DNA of 64,000 bases from Streptomyces prunicolor NBRC 13075 (GTDB lineage: Bacteria; Actinomycetota; Actinomycetes; Streptomycetales; Streptomycetaceae): contig NZ_BARF01000025.1 of assembly GCF_000367365.1 (NCBI RefSeq), positions 124,001 through 188,000 on the forward strand, written 5' to 3'. Below the pieces are notes generated by a model. It was given only the letters and a program-made list of their open reading frames with translations. It had not been told where the DNA came from and made no database searches. This document shows positions 36,369 through 46,055 of this stretch, piece after piece. Made by a program: the position numbers and the translations under genes. Positions within the stretch are counted from its first letter, which is position 1, and every line of letters begins with the position of its first letter.

Positions 36369-37733
36369 ATGCCGCGCCCCCTGCGGGTAGCCATCGTCGG
36401 AGCCGGCCCCGCCGGGATCTACGCCGCCGACGCCCTGCTCAAGTCCGAGGTGGCCGCCGAACCCGGCGTGTCCATCGACCTCTTCGAGCGGATGCCCGCG
36501 CCCTTCGGCCTGATCCGGTACGGCGTCGCCCCCGACCACCCGCGCATCAAGGGCATCATCAACGCCCTGCACCAGGTCCTGGACAAGCCGCAGATCCGTC
36601 TCTTCGGCAACGTCGACTACCCGACCGACATCAGCCTGGACGACCTGCGCAGCTTCTACGACGCGGTGGTCTTCTCCACCGGCGCCACGGCCGACCGGGA
36701 CATGTCCATACCGGGCGTCGAGCTCGACGGTTCCTACGGCGCCGCCGACTTCGTCTCCTGGTACGACGGCCACCCGGACGTCCCGCGCACCTGGCCCCTG
36801 GAGGCCGAGAAGGTCGCCGTTCTCGGTGTCGGCAACGTGGCTCTCGACGTGGCCCGGATCCTCGCCAAGACCGGCGACGAACTGCTGCCGACCGAGATCC
36901 CGCCGAACGTCCACGAGGGCCTCAAGGCGAACAAGGCTCTCGAAGTCCACGTCTTCGGCCGCCGCGGCCCGGCGCAGGCGAAGTTCTCCCCGATGGAGCT
37001 GCGGGAGCTGGACCACTCGCCGAACATCGAGGTCATCGTCGACCCCGAGGACATCGACTACGACGAGGGCTCGATCACCACCCGGCGCGGCAACAAGCAG
37101 GCCGACATGGTCGCCAAGACCCTGGAGAACTGGGCGATCCGCGATGTCGGCGACCGCCCGCACAAGCTGTTCCTGCACTTCTTCGAGTCCCCGTCCGAGA
37201 TCCTCGGCGAGGACGGCAAGGTCGTCGGCCTGCGCACCGAGCGCACCGCCCTCGACGGCACCGGCAACGTCAAGGGCACCGGCGAGTTCAAGGACTGGGA
37301 CACCACCGCGATCTACCGCGCGGTCGGCTACCTCTCCGACAAACTCCCCAAGCTCCCCTGGGACATCGACTCGGGCACCGTCCCGGACGAGGGCGGCCGG
37401 GTCATCCAGGAGACCGGCGAGCACCTCCGGTCGACGTACGTCACCGGCTGGATCCGCCGCGGCCCGGTCGGCCTGATCGGCCACACCAAGGGCGACGCCA
37501 ACGAGACGGTCGCGAACCTGCTCGACGACCACGCCAACGGCCGTCTGCACACGCCCGTTTCGCCCGACCCGGAGGCCGTGGAGGCGTTCTTCGCCGAGCG
37601 CGACGTCCGCTTCACCACCTGGGACGGCTGGTACCAACTCGACGCCGCCGAGAAGGCGTTGGGCGAGCCGCAGGGCCGCGAGCGCGTGAAGATCGTCGAG
37701 CGCGAGGACATGCTGCGGGCGAGCGGCGCGTAA
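36369..37733 (+). CDS. Ferredoxin/flavodoxin-NADP reductase (FprA type)
   Basis: FAD and NADP enzyme of 454 aa related to mycobacterial FprA and mitochondrial adrenodoxin reductase; it passes electrons between NADPH and ferredoxin, for example to P450s. The FAD site is VAIVGAGPAGIYAADALLKS, the conserved PFGLIRYGVAPDHP follows, and the NADP site is VAVLGVGNVALDVARIL. GWIRRGPVGLIGHTKGDANE near the C-terminus is a family signature. The ATG with AGGGAA upstream was chosen, nine codons inside the longest frame. An iron-box-like palindrome precedes it. It could serve the P450 in this window but is not linked to it. Confidence 0.95.
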   Translation: MPRPLRVAIVGAGPAGIYAADALLKSEVAAEPGVSIDLFERMPAPFGLIRYGVAPDHPRIKGIINALHQVLDKPQIRLFGNVDYPTDISLDDLRSFYDAVVFSTGATADRDMSIPGVELDGSYGAADFVSWYDGHPDVPRTWPLEAEKVAVLGVGNVALDVARILAKTGDELLPTEIPPNVHEGLKANKALEVHVFGRRGPAQAKFSPMELRELDHSPNIEVIVDPEDIDYDEGSITTRRGNKQADMVAKTLENWAIRDVGDRPHKLFLHFFESPSEILGEDGKVVGLRTERTALDGTGNVKGTGEFKDWDTTAIYRAVGYLSDKLPKLPWDIDSGTVPDEGGRVIQETGEHLRSTYVTGWIRRGPVGLIGHTKGDANETVANLLDDHANGRLHTPVSPDPEAVEAFFAERDVRFTTWDGWYQLDAAEKALGEPQGRERVKIVEREDMLRASGA

Positions 37734-37769
37734 GCCGCACTCCCGCAAACGCGTAAGCCGCACTCCCGC
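37727..37769 (+). repeat. 20-bp direct repeat spanning the fprA stop codon
   Basis: CGCGTAAGCCGCACTCCCGC occurs at 37727-37746 and again at 37750-37769, identical and separated by 3 nt. The first copy includes the fprA stop codon TAA; the second is entirely downstream. This looks like a recent local duplication. Confidence 0.85.
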
Positions 37770-37772
37770 GCA

Positions 37773-37826
37773 GCTGACACCGAGGGGCCCGGCGGCCGTA
37801 CCGCCGGGCCCCTCGCGCGTGTCAGC
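37773..37826. terminator. Strong bidirectional terminator hairpin
   Basis: GAGGGGCCCGGCGG pairs perfectly with CCGCCGGGCCCCTC across a 5-nt loop (37782-37814). An outer stem, GCTGACAC with GTGTCAGC, extends it and reaches the stop codon of the convergent DHFR-like gene. Confidence 0.9.
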
Positions 37827-38379
37827 GGGCCGCCCTGCCGTACCGCGCGAACACGGTGTGGGCCGTCTTCTCGATCTCCCGGCACTCCAGGTGGAGGGGC
37901 GGACCGCCCGCCGGGAAGAGCCGTTCGCCGGTGCCGAGGACCGTGGGGAAGGTGATCAGCCGGTACTCGTCGACCAGGTCCTCCGCCATCAGCGTGCGGA
38001 CGACGGGCAGGCTGCCGATGACGATCACATCCCGTTCCTCGCGCTTCACCGCGTCGACGAGGTCGCCGTCGAGGACGCTCGAATTCGTCCACGCCGACAC
38101 ATCGGTCAGGGTGCGGGACGCGACCAACTTCGCCCCGGCGTTCATGCGCGCGGAGAACTCGTCGTCGCGGCCCGGCCACAGCCGCGAGAACGCCTCCCAG
38201 GTCCTGCGGCCGAGCAGCATGACCCCGCCGTCGAGGGTGCTGCCCAGCCGGAACTTGTCGCCGTCGATCTCCTCACGGCCGTAGCGGAAGATCCAGCCGC
38301 CGTCCGGGGTGCCGTCGGACCCGTCGGGGTCGGAGACGATCCCGTCCAGGGTGGTGAACTGGATGACGATGACGCTCAT
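37822..38379 (-). CDS. Dihydrofolate reductase family (RibD C-terminal domain) protein
   Basis: NADPH-dependent reductase-like protein of 185 aa. It begins SVIVIQFTTLDGIVSDPDGS, typical of the DHFR-like RibD_C family, with GVMLLGRRTWEAFSRLWPGR and VIVIGSLPVVRTLMAEDLVD forming the cofactor site, then YRLITFPTVLGTGERLFPAG. The family is broad and mostly uncharacterised. The gene follows an ECF sigma factor gene by 74 nt on the same strand; this pairing is common in actinobacteria and suggests it is under that sigma factor's control. The 3' end overlaps a terminator hairpin. Confidence 0.9.
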   Translation of the reverse strand: MSVIVIQFTTLDGIVSDPDGSDGTPDGGWIFRYGREEIDGDKFRLGSTLDGGVMLLGRRTWEAFSRLWPGRDDEFSARMNAGAKLVASRTLTDVSAWTNSSVLDGDLVDAVKREERDVIVIGSLPVVRTLMAEDLVDEYRLITFPTVLGTGERLFPAGGPPLHLECREIEKTAHTVFARYGRAAR

Positions 38380-38453
38380 GATGGATGTCCTTTCGGTCGG
38401 TGCTCACCGGTACGTACCGGTGGCGTCGGCCGAACTCATCGCGGCGAGTGGGA

Positions 38454-39374
<921 letters not shown>

Positions 39375-39380
39375 CCGCCC

Positions 39381-39406
39381 ATCATGGCGTACGGGCCTGC
39401 TAACGT
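39381..39406. promoter_or_regulatory. Back-to-back leaderless promoters (ECF sigma / DUF1152)
   Basis: TAACGT (39401-39406) ends 6 nt before the GTG of the DUF1152 gene, and CATGAT (complement of 39381-39386) ends 6 nt before the GTG of the sigma factor gene. With only 38 nt between the two start codons the promoters must overlap, so expression of the two genes is probably mutually constrained. Confidence 0.5.
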
Positions 39407-39412
39407 CCCCCG

Positions 39413-40378
39413 GTGTTCTCCCTCCTCGAACCCCCGTTCTTCTCCCGGCTGCGCGACGCGCGCCGGATCCTCGTCGCCGGTGCGGGCGGCGGTTTCGATG
39501 TCTACGCCGGGCTGCCGCTGGCCCTCGCGCTGCGCTCGGCCGGCAAGGAGGTGCACCTCGCCAACCTGTCCTTCGCCGACCTGTACGGCCTCGACCAGGA
39601 CGTGTGGGTGGACCAGGACGTCGCCGCGATACGGCCCGACACGGTGGCCCGGGGCGACTACTTCCCCGAGCGGTCCCTCGCCCGGTGGCTGGATCTGCAC
39701 GGCATGCCGTCGACGGTGTACGCGTTCCCGCTGACCGGTGTGCGCCCGCTGCGGGACGCGTACCGCACGCTGATCGAGCACCTCGGCGGGGTCGACGCCG
39801 TCGTGCTGGTGGACGGCGGCACCGACATCCTGATGCGGGGCGACGAGCACGGGCTGGGCACGCCGGAGGAGGACATGGTCAGCCTCGCGGCGGTGACCGG
39901 GCTGGACGAGGTGCCGGTGCGGATGGTGGCGTGCCTCGGGTTCGGTGTCGACGCCTATCACGGGGTCAACCACTCGCTGGTGCTGGAGAATCTGGCCGCG
40001 CTGGAGCGCGAGGGTGCCTATCTCGGTGCGTTCTCGCTCCCGCGTGAGAGCCACGAGGGGCAGCTGTATCTCGATGCGGTGGCCCACGCTCAGGAGTGCA
40101 CGCCGGATCATCCGAGCATCGTCAACGGTTCCGTGGCGGCGGCCGTACGCGGGGACTTCGGAGACGTCCGTTTCACCGAACGCACGCGCGGCGGCGAGCT
40201 GTTCATCAATCCGCTGATGGCCGTGTACTTCTGCGTGGACGCCCTGGGGCTCGCGCGCCAGAACCTCTATCTCGACCGGTTGGAGTCAACCGCCCTCATC
40301 CGTCAGGTCAGTTCACTCATCCAGGACTTCCGCGACGAACTGCCCCGGCAACGGCCGCCTCGCGCCTATCCCCACTGA
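39413..40378 (+). CDS. DUF1152 domain protein
   Basis: Cytoplasmic protein of 321 aa matching DUF1152. A nucleotide-binding-like start (RILVAGAGGGFDVYAGLPLA) and a central VVLVDGGTDILMRGDEHGLG are the conserved blocks; GVDAYHGVNHSLVLENLAAL follows. The family has no established function known to me. The GTG start has TAACGT 6 nt upstream and no Shine-Dalgarno sequence. It is divergent from an ECF sigma gene, and its 3' end overlaps the convergent DUF2306 gene by 62 nt. Confidence 0.85.
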   Translation: MFSLLEPPFFSRLRDARRILVAGAGGGFDVYAGLPLALALRSAGKEVHLANLSFADLYGLDQDVWVDQDVAAIRPDTVARGDYFPERSLARWLDLHGMPSTVYAFPLTGVRPLRDAYRTLIEHLGGVDAVVLVDGGTDILMRGDEHGLGTPEEDMVSLAAVTGLDEVPVRMVACLGFGVDAYHGVNHSLVLENLAALEREGAYLGAFSLPRESHEGQLYLDAVAHAQECTPDHPSIVNGSVAAAVRGDFGDVRFTERTRGGELFINPLMAVYFCVDALGLARQNLYLDRLESTALIRQVSSLIQDFRDELPRQRPPRAYPH

Positions 40379-41516
40379 CCGACCGGCTCACCGCCGCCAG
40401 GACTTCACCGGCGCGCACGACGCGCAGGCTCACCACGGTGGTCGCCGCGAACGCGAGCATGCCGCAGCCGATGGCGACACCGGCGGTCAGAGCCGTCAAC
40501 CGGTCGAGGCCGAGGGCCTGTTGGAACACCGGAACGGCGGCGACGGACAGCACCGGGGCCAGGCCGAGTGCCGTCAGGTGCAGCCGCCACTCCTCCTGGG
40601 CCCAGTGCCTGCCCTGCCGCCCGGCACGCCGGGCGTTGACGGCCATCGTCACGTAACCGACCGCGTAGGGCAGGAGATAGGCCCCCAGCAGTCGCTGTCC
40701 GGTCGCGCCGAAGTCCAGGTAGGAGCGCGCGATCCACAACAGGGCCGCCGCACCGGCGAGTTGCGCGCCCGCGAGCACGGGCAGCGGCGCCCAGGACCCC
40801 GAGACCCCCTCGATCGTCGTACGGTGGTCCCGTGCGCGCGAGGCGACCAGCGCGCCGAAGGTGACGACCAAACCCAGGTGTGTGATCGCCACTTGGTTGA
40901 TCTGCTCCATGGTCAGGCCGGGCAGCAGCCGGGGCAGGAAGCCCCACTCCAGGCGCAACAGCGGTGCGGTGAGCAGGAATCCGTAGCAGAGGAGCATCCA
41001 GCGCTGGTGCAGGTCGAGGAGTCCGCGGATCGCGGCGAGGATGCCGAAGGTCACGCTGAGGACGGTGCCGACCAGGAGGGTGGCGAGCACGATCCAGAAC
41101 GCGGGACCGCTGAACGCGTCCTCGGGTGCCGTGCGGGCCAGGTAGATCCCGGCGCCCGCCATCGAGACGTAGACCGTGACCGCGAAGCCCACGCCGAGCA
41201 CGCGGTGCAGGCGGGTGCGGTGGCGTGCGGCGGTGAGGAGTTGGGCGGGGCCGAGGAGCATGAGGGCGCCGCCGAGGACCGAGTGGACGATCATCGGGAC
41301 GAGGCTGTGGCGGTAGGGCGCGATCCGGTTGGCCAGGGCGTCGGTGACGTAGTGCGGGGAGACGACGCGGCCCATGACCCATTCGCCGAGGGCGGGGGCG
41401 CCGGGGCGGGCGTAGGGCCAGAGTTCGGTCATGGCGATCGGCGCGTAGGCCAGGCACACGACCGTCACCGCGATCATCGTGGCGCGACGCCGGATTCTGT
41501 TCGTCGGACGACGCAC
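40317..41516 (-). CDS. DUF2306-type membrane protein
   Basis: Integral membrane protein of 399 aa with about nine to ten hydrophobic helices. The N-terminal half contains HSVLGGALMLLGPAQLLTAA, HRVLGVGFAVTVYVSMAGAG and LDLHQRWMLLCYGFLLTAPL, whose conserved His residues resemble the DUF2306 family and suggest possible haem or metal binding. The basic N-terminus RRPTNRIRRR is probably cytoplasmic. Its last 62 nt overlap the convergent DUF1152 gene. Function unknown. Confidence 0.8.
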   Translation of the reverse strand: MRRPTNRIRRRATMIAVTVVCLAYAPIAMTELWPYARPGAPALGEWVMGRVVSPHYVTDALANRIAPYRHSLVPMIVHSVLGGALMLLGPAQLLTAARHRTRLHRVLGVGFAVTVYVSMAGAGIYLARTAPEDAFSGPAFWIVLATLLVGTVLSVTFGILAAIRGLLDLHQRWMLLCYGFLLTAPLLRLEWGFLPRLLPGLTMEQINQVAITHLGLVVTFGALVASRARDHRTTIEGVSGSWAPLPVLAGAQLAGAAALLWIARSYLDFGATGQRLLGAYLLPYAVGYVTMAVNARRAGRQGRHWAQEEWRLHLTALGLAPVLSVAAVPVFQQALGLDRLTALTAGVAIGCGMLAFAATTVVSLRVVRAGEVLAAVSRSVSGDRREAAVAGAVRRGSPG

Positions 41517-41605
41517 GGCGGCCCCCTTGCCGGCTCATGGCCTCGGCCCGGCCCTCGATGATCTCTTCTGGACCATCGCGACGGTAGGTGCGACCGCCGT
41601 CGTGG

Positions 41606-41749
41606 TCAACGGTCCCGCGCACGTTCGTCGCGGCGGCGCACCCATTCCCAGAAGCCGACCATCATCCCCTCGTACCGGATGGCACGCTCCCGCGCCTCGA
41701 CCGGCTCGAACGAATACTTGGGGTCCGCGAATGATGTGAAGTGCACCAC
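41606..41749 (-). CDS. Small conserved-looking protein (47 aa)
   Basis: A 48-codon frame in the gap between the DUF2306 gene and a Cys-rich protein gene. It reads VVHFTSFADPKYSFEPVEAR followed by ERAIRYEGMMVGFWEWVRRR and DERARDR. Codon choice is typical of the genome (nearly all third positions G or C), with rich aromatic and charged content that is unlike random antisense sequence. The start is one of two adjacent GTG codons; no clear ribosome-binding site is present. No family or function recognised. Apart from this the 291-bp gap contains nothing definite. Confidence 0.55.
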   Translation of the reverse strand: MVHFTSFADPKYSFEPVEARERAIRYEGMMVGFWEWVRRRDERARDR

Positions 41750-41807
41750 GACGGGTAGTTCTTAACTCAGCGCCTCTTCCGCGTGAACACCTCCACTCAA
41801 AGGAACT

Positions 41808-42362
41808 GTGGTCTTGGCTCTCGCGTACCCTGACGCCCCGTCAGCCCGTCGGCCCGGGCGTACTTGGACTATTCGCATCACAGGTCACCGCGACCGTACC
41901 GCCTCGGTCAGCTGCTCCTCCGGGTGCGGCATGCCCGCCCGGTCGCGCGACATCGCGGCCCTGCGCCGCTTCGCCGAAGCCCATGCGGCGGCCCATGTCA
42001 GAGCGGCGACCGTACGCCCCGACGCGGCCTGCGGCTGCCGTCGCCAGCGGTGTGCGGCGCACGAGGGGACCCGGGTCGACTGCTCGGGCTCGGTGCTGCT
42101 CGTGCTGCGCCACGATCCCGCGGTCGGCCAGGTGTGGACCCTGGCCGAGGTCTGCGCGGCCTGTGCCTCGCTGATGACGCACACCCGCGTCGTCGGCAAG
42201 CCGCTGCCGCGCACCCGGCCGCCGCGCGAGGAGACGGTCGTACCGCTGGAAGTGCCGTCCGCGCCGGGCGCGCGTTCGGTGCCGGCCGGGTTCAGCGCGC
42301 CCGCGCCCGAACCGGGCGTCCCGTCCCGGCCGGGGGCCGCGGACAGGCGCCGGCGGCGGTGA
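41808..42362 (+). CDS. Cys-rich hypothetical protein
   Basis: Protein of 184 aa, not recognised. The N-terminal two thirds contain several Cys groups (SVSCSSGCGMPAR, ACGCRRQRCAAHEG, VCAACASLMTHTRVV) that could coordinate zinc, interspersed with an Ala-rich helix (AALRRFAEAHAAAHVRAATV). The C-terminal third is a Pro-rich, low-complexity tail. The GTG start lies shortly after AAAGGA. The gene stands alone and codon usage is normal for the genome. A DNA- or protein-binding role is possible but unsupported. Confidence 0.65.
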   Translation: MVLALAYPDAPSARRPGRTWTIRITGHRDRTASVSCSSGCGMPARSRDIAALRRFAEAHAAAHVRAATVRPDAACGCRRQRCAAHEGTRVDCSGSVLLVLRHDPAVGQVWTLAEVCAACASLMTHTRVVGKPLPRTRPPREETVVPLEVPSAPGARSVPAGFSAPAPEPGVPSRPGAADRRRRR

Positions 42363-42636
42363 GGTCCGGTGGCACACGGAAGGGACCCGCCCCGAGCGGA
42401 TGGTGGGCGGGTCCCGTCCGCCCGACCATTCTGCGGACCGGGCCATGTCAAAGGCACGCGTGAAACCCGCCCGCCCGGAGTGAACGGATCACACCCCGCG
42501 CGTATGCTCGCGCGGTATCGCAGGAAAATCGGGCATACGAGACTCAACATCCCCTGCTCGACCCCCCGCTTGACCCGCCAAGATCTCCGACGGTGATACT
42601 GGTGGGTCAGCACCGCACCCGCCCGCAGATTGGCTT

Positions 42637-43836
42637 ATGTCGAACTCCTCCACAACTCCGCCCACGATCCCCCACACGGTGTGGCTGGCTCGCGGCCACC
42701 ACGTCGGGTCCGAGGACGCCGCGGATGTCGTACGGCGACAGCTGCAACGGCTCAAGGACCGCGAGGTCATCGACGACCACCTGGAACCCGACGAGGACCA
42801 GCACGAGGATCCGCGCGAGCAGGTCTTCGAGGCCCGGTGGCGGGTGGAGGGGACGGTGACCGTGCGGGCACGGCTGACGTTCCCGCCCGCTCCGGAACCG
42901 GGTTCGACCGCCGCCGGCTCCGTCCCGGCGGACGGGCGGGAGTGGATCCTGGTCGCGGAGGCCGAGCGGGTCTGGGATCCCCGGTGGCCCTCCCCCGCGA
43001 CGATGTTCTGGCCCGAGGACTCCGAGAGCGCCGACGGCGGCTGGGACCGTGTGACGGTTCCGGGGCTGCGCTTCGGGCAGGTCAATCCGCTGCCTTCCGA
43101 CGAGAAGGAGTTGCGGCGGCTGTTCCGGAGCTGTGCGCAGGACGGGTGGAGCATTCACGTCGTCGTGCACGAGGCCATGACCCCGGACGCGCACGGCCGG
43201 CTGCCCCTGGCCCGGCTGCTGCCGCCGAGTCTCCGGCACTGCGTGGTGGAGCACCGGGCCACGCCCGACCAACTACGGTCCGTCAACTGGGCGTTGCTGC
43301 GCGAGTTCGACTTCCAGGTGCCGCGCGGCGGTGCCGTGGTGCTGCCCACCAGTCCGGTGGCTCCCTCCTACGACGTGCGCGAGTTCTCCGTGCGCAGCGT
43401 CTTCCTCGACGGCTCCGAGCCCACCGAACTCGTGGACGTGCTCTGCCGCTACGCCGCCTCCGCGCGTCCACTGCCGGAGGGCGGCCAGGAGGCCGTCACC
43501 GCGCTGCGCGAGCAGTGGAAGCTGATGACGCTGGAGGAGGAACTGGCCCGGGAGCGCAGGCTCGTGGCCATGTACGCCGAGGCGCTCGAAGCGATGACCA
43601 AGTCCCGTGACCTGTACCGGGAGTCCGCGGACCGGGCCAACGAGGCGCTGGCCGCGCTCCGCGATTCCGGCGGTGCCTCCGTGCCCGGGGTGACGTCTCA
43701 GCCGACCGGGTCGCCGTTCCAGCGGACGTTCGGCCGGCTGCGGGACGCGACGAAGTCGCTGCGCCCGGCACCGGCGACCGACGGCGACCGCGAGGATCCT
43801 CCCCGTGACGGGGATCGGCCGCCCGAGGAGCGGTAG
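42637..43836 (+). CDS. Hypothetical protein with C-terminal coiled coil
   Basis: Cytoplasmic protein of 399 aa, not recognised. A first domain (about 10-175) has RGHHVGSEDAADVVRRQLQR and beta-rich segments ending WPEDSESADGG; a second (about 180-290) includes CAQDGWSIHVVVHEAMTPDA and HCVVEHRATPDQLRSVNWAL. Residues about 290-350 (WKLMTLEEELARERRLVAMY, YRESADRANEALAALRDSGG) look like a coiled coil, and the tail is disordered. There is no Shine-Dalgarno sequence before the ATG. A terminator hairpin follows. The 274-bp gap upstream shows no other gene. Confidence 0.75.
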   Translation: MSNSSTTPPTIPHTVWLARGHHVGSEDAADVVRRQLQRLKDREVIDDHLEPDEDQHEDPREQVFEARWRVEGTVTVRARLTFPPAPEPGSTAAGSVPADGREWILVAEAERVWDPRWPSPATMFWPEDSESADGGWDRVTVPGLRFGQVNPLPSDEKELRRLFRSCAQDGWSIHVVVHEAMTPDAHGRLPLARLLPPSLRHCVVEHRATPDQLRSVNWALLREFDFQVPRGGAVVLPTSPVAPSYDVREFSVRSVFLDGSEPTELVDVLCRYAASARPLPEGGQEAVTALREQWKLMTLEEELARERRLVAMYAEALEAMTKSRDLYRESADRANEALAALRDSGGASVPGVTSQPTGSPFQRTFGRLRDATKSLRPAPATDGDREDPPRDGDRPPEER

Positions 43837-43862
43837 TACCCCGGACCTGAGTCAGGTGGTTT

Positions 43863-43884
43863 GCGGGACCCCCATCGGTCCCGC
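43863..43884 (+). terminator. Hairpin after the hypothetical gene
   Basis: GCGGGACC-CCCATC-GGTCCCGC is a perfect 8-bp stem with a 6-nt loop, 26 nt after the stop codon. Confidence 0.7.
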
Positions 43885-43904
43885 GAAGCTACGCAGCGGA
43901 GTGC

Positions 43905-43972
43905 CGGTGGTGAAAATGGACCACCGATGGTGATCGCCGCCCACGCGCCCCCGGCACCGCCCGGCCTAGCTT
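43905..43972 (+). promoter_or_regulatory. Fucosidase promoter with inverted repeat
   Basis: TAGCTT (43967-43972) lies 6 nt before the fucosidase ATG, indicating a leaderless start. About 40 bp upstream CGGTGGT-N8-ACCACCG (43905-43926) is a perfect 7-bp inverted repeat that could be bound by the AraC protein encoded convergently downstream. Confidence 0.5.
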
Positions 43973-43978
43973 GGCGGC

Positions 43979-45250
43979 ATGCCGATGCAACCCTGGTTCC
44001 GCGATGCCAAGTTGGGCATCTTCGTCCACTACGGGATCTACGCCGTCGACGGTGTGCCGGAGTCCTGGTCGTTCTACACGGGCCAGGTCCCGCACGACCG
44101 GTACATGCGGCAGCTCGACGGGTTCACCGCCGCACGCTACGAACCGCGGGCCTGGGCGCGGCTGTTCGCGCGGGCGGGTGCCAAGTACGCGGTACTGACC
44201 GCCCGCCACCACGACGGCGTCGCCCTGTGGGACTCGGCCCACGGTGACCTGGACGTGGTCCGCCACACCCCGGCGGGCCGCGATCTGATCGGGCCGTACA
44301 CGGAGGCGCTGCGCGAGGAAGGTCTCAAGGTCGGCCTCTACTACTCCCACTCCGACTGGAACCACCCCGACTACGCCAGCACGGTGCACCCCCAGCCGCC
44401 CGACGAGGAGCTCCGCACCAACCCGTACGCCTCCGCACGCCCCGGTCACGAGGACCCGGCCGCCTGGGCGCGCTACCTCGGCTACCGCGACGGCCAGGTA
44501 GGCGAGTTGGTCGACCGCTTCCGGCCCGACCTGCTGTGGTTCGACGGCGAGTGGGAGCGCGGCGAAGAGCAGTGGCGGATGCGGGAGTTGGCGGAGCTGA
44601 TCCTCGCCGGGAATCCCGACACCGTCCTCAACGCCCGCATGCTCAGCTACGGCGACTACGCGACGCCCGAGCAGGGGGTGCCGTTGCAAGCCCCGGACGG
44701 GCCTTGGGAGTTGTGTCTCACGGTCAACGACTCGTGGGGCTTCCAGCACGGGGACGAGCACCACAAGTCGGTGCGGCAGCTGGTGCGTTACTTCACGGAG
44801 ACGATCGGGATGGGCGGAAATCTGCTGCTCGACGTCGGTCCGCGGGAGGACGGGACGATAACGCCCGCTCAGACGGAGCGACTTGAGGGACTCGGTGCCT
44901 GGATCGCCCGGCATGCGGAGGCGGTGTACGGCACGGTCGCCGGTCTGCCGGCCGGGCACCACTACGGGCCCAGCACCCTCTCCGCCGACCGGCGCACGCT
45001 GTACCTGGTGTGTTTCGATCCGCCGCGCGAGTCGGTGTCGGTGCGCGGCCTGCGTACGCCCGTCAAGCGGGTCACGGTGCTCGGCACCGGTGCCGAGCTC
45101 GGCCACGACGTCATCGGCGGGCTCGGTGACGTGCCGGGCGTCACGTGGATCGACGCCCCGGGCGCGGCCGACGTGGACGAGCGGGCGACGGTCCTGGCGG
45201 TCGAACTGGACGGGGAGTTGGACCTCTACCGGGGTGTGGGCCGGGACTGA
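43979..45250 (+). CDS. GH29 alpha-L-fucosidase
   Basis: Family 29 glycoside hydrolase of 423 aa, expected to release alpha-L-fucose. WFRDAKLGIFVHYGIYAVDG opens the barrel, AKYAVLTARHHDGVALWDS is the conserved second block, VGLYYSHSDWNHPDY the third, and FRPDLLWFDGEWERG contains the catalytic nucleophile Asp (FDG). WGFQHGDEHHKSV and LLLDVGPREDGTI complete the fold, followed by a C-terminal beta domain. No signal peptide, so intracellular. The AraC gene facing it ends 1 nt beyond its stop and may regulate it. Confidence 0.94.
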   Translation: MPMQPWFRDAKLGIFVHYGIYAVDGVPESWSFYTGQVPHDRYMRQLDGFTAARYEPRAWARLFARAGAKYAVLTARHHDGVALWDSAHGDLDVVRHTPAGRDLIGPYTEALREEGLKVGLYYSHSDWNHPDYASTVHPQPPDEELRTNPYASARPGHEDPAAWARYLGYRDGQVGELVDRFRPDLLWFDGEWERGEEQWRMRELAELILAGNPDTVLNARMLSYGDYATPEQGVPLQAPDGPWELCLTVNDSWGFQHGDEHHKSVRQLVRYFTETIGMGGNLLLDVGPREDGTITPAQTERLEGLGAWIARHAEAVYGTVAGLPAGHHYGPSTLSADRRTLYLVCFDPPRESVSVRGLRTPVKRVTVLGTGAELGHDVIGGLGDVPGVTWIDAPGAADVDERATVLAVELDGELDLYRGVGRD

Positions 45251-45251
45251 G

Positions 45252-46049
45252 TCACGCGGTGCCGGCGCGAACCGCCCTGGGTGAAGCCCCCAGTTCGCGT
45301 CGGCACGCCTTGTTGAAGGCCTGGAGGTCGCCGATGCCGACAGCGGCCGCGATCGCCGGGACGGACAGGGTCGATTCGCGCAGCAGGTGCCGGGCGCGTT
45401 CCATGCGGCGGTGCCTGATGTAGGCGACGACCGTGGTGCCGGTCTCGGCGCGGAACAGGCGGATGAGGTGGTTGTGCGAGACGCCGGCCGCGTACGCCAC
45501 GTCGGGGACGGCCAGTTGGGCCGCCAGGTGCGATTCGATGTGCGCGACGGCGAGGGCGACAGCGGGGTGCGGTCCCGCGGTCCCACCGGCCGCCGGGGAC
45601 GCCAGGTCCGCCACGCGCCACAGCACCGACCACAACTCGGCCGCCGCGCGGGCGGAGTTGCGCGGTGCCGCAGCGACGGCCCGCTGCATCAGGTCGGTCA
45701 GCACGGGCGTCTGCGTACCGGCGTCCTGCATCACGGGGACGGTCAACCGCTCACCGGCGGACGGGAGTTCCAGGTGGGCGAAGAGATGCTCGGAGCGGCC
45801 CCGGTAGTGGAACCGCACCAGCGCGCCGGGCGGCACCAGGCTGACATGGCCGGGCCTGATCTCGTGCACCACACCGTCGACGGTCAACTCCGCCTCGTAG
45901 CGGTACAGATGGAGCTGCCAGAGGTCGGGCAGCCGGAACACGTCGCGCGGGCCCGTCGTCCCGTGCACGCCGACGCCGAGGCTCGCCACGCGCGGTGGGG
46001 CGTCGAGGCCGATCCGTACGTGGGTTCCGGTGCCGTTGGTCGCGCTCAC
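45252..46049 (-). CDS. AraC-family regulator with cupin sensing domain
   Basis: Regulator of 265 aa. The N-terminal arm/cupin domain (about 35-110: DLWQLHLYRYEAELTVDGVV, HVSLVPPGALVRFHYRGRSE) resembles sugar-sensing AraC proteins. The two helix-turn-helix units are at about 165-260 (LAVPDVAYAAGVSHNHLIRL, SVPAIAAAVGIGDLQAFNKA). It converges on the fucosidase gene with a 1-nt gap, so fucose or a fucoside is a reasonable inducer. The GTG start has TACGTT 6 nt upstream and TTGACC 16 nt before that, a clear leaderless promoter. Confidence 0.92.
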   Translation of the reverse strand: MSATNGTGTHVRIGLDAPPRVASLGVGVHGTTGPRDVFRLPDLWQLHLYRYEAELTVDGVVHEIRPGHVSLVPPGALVRFHYRGRSEHLFAHLELPSAGERLTVPVMQDAGTQTPVLTDLMQRAVAAAPRNSARAAAELWSVLWRVADLASPAAGGTAGPHPAVALAVAHIESHLAAQLAVPDVAYAAGVSHNHLIRLFRAETGTTVVAYIRHRRMERARHLLRESTLSVPAIAAAVGIGDLQAFNKACRRELGASPRAVRAGTA

Positions 46050-46055
46050 GGTGAA

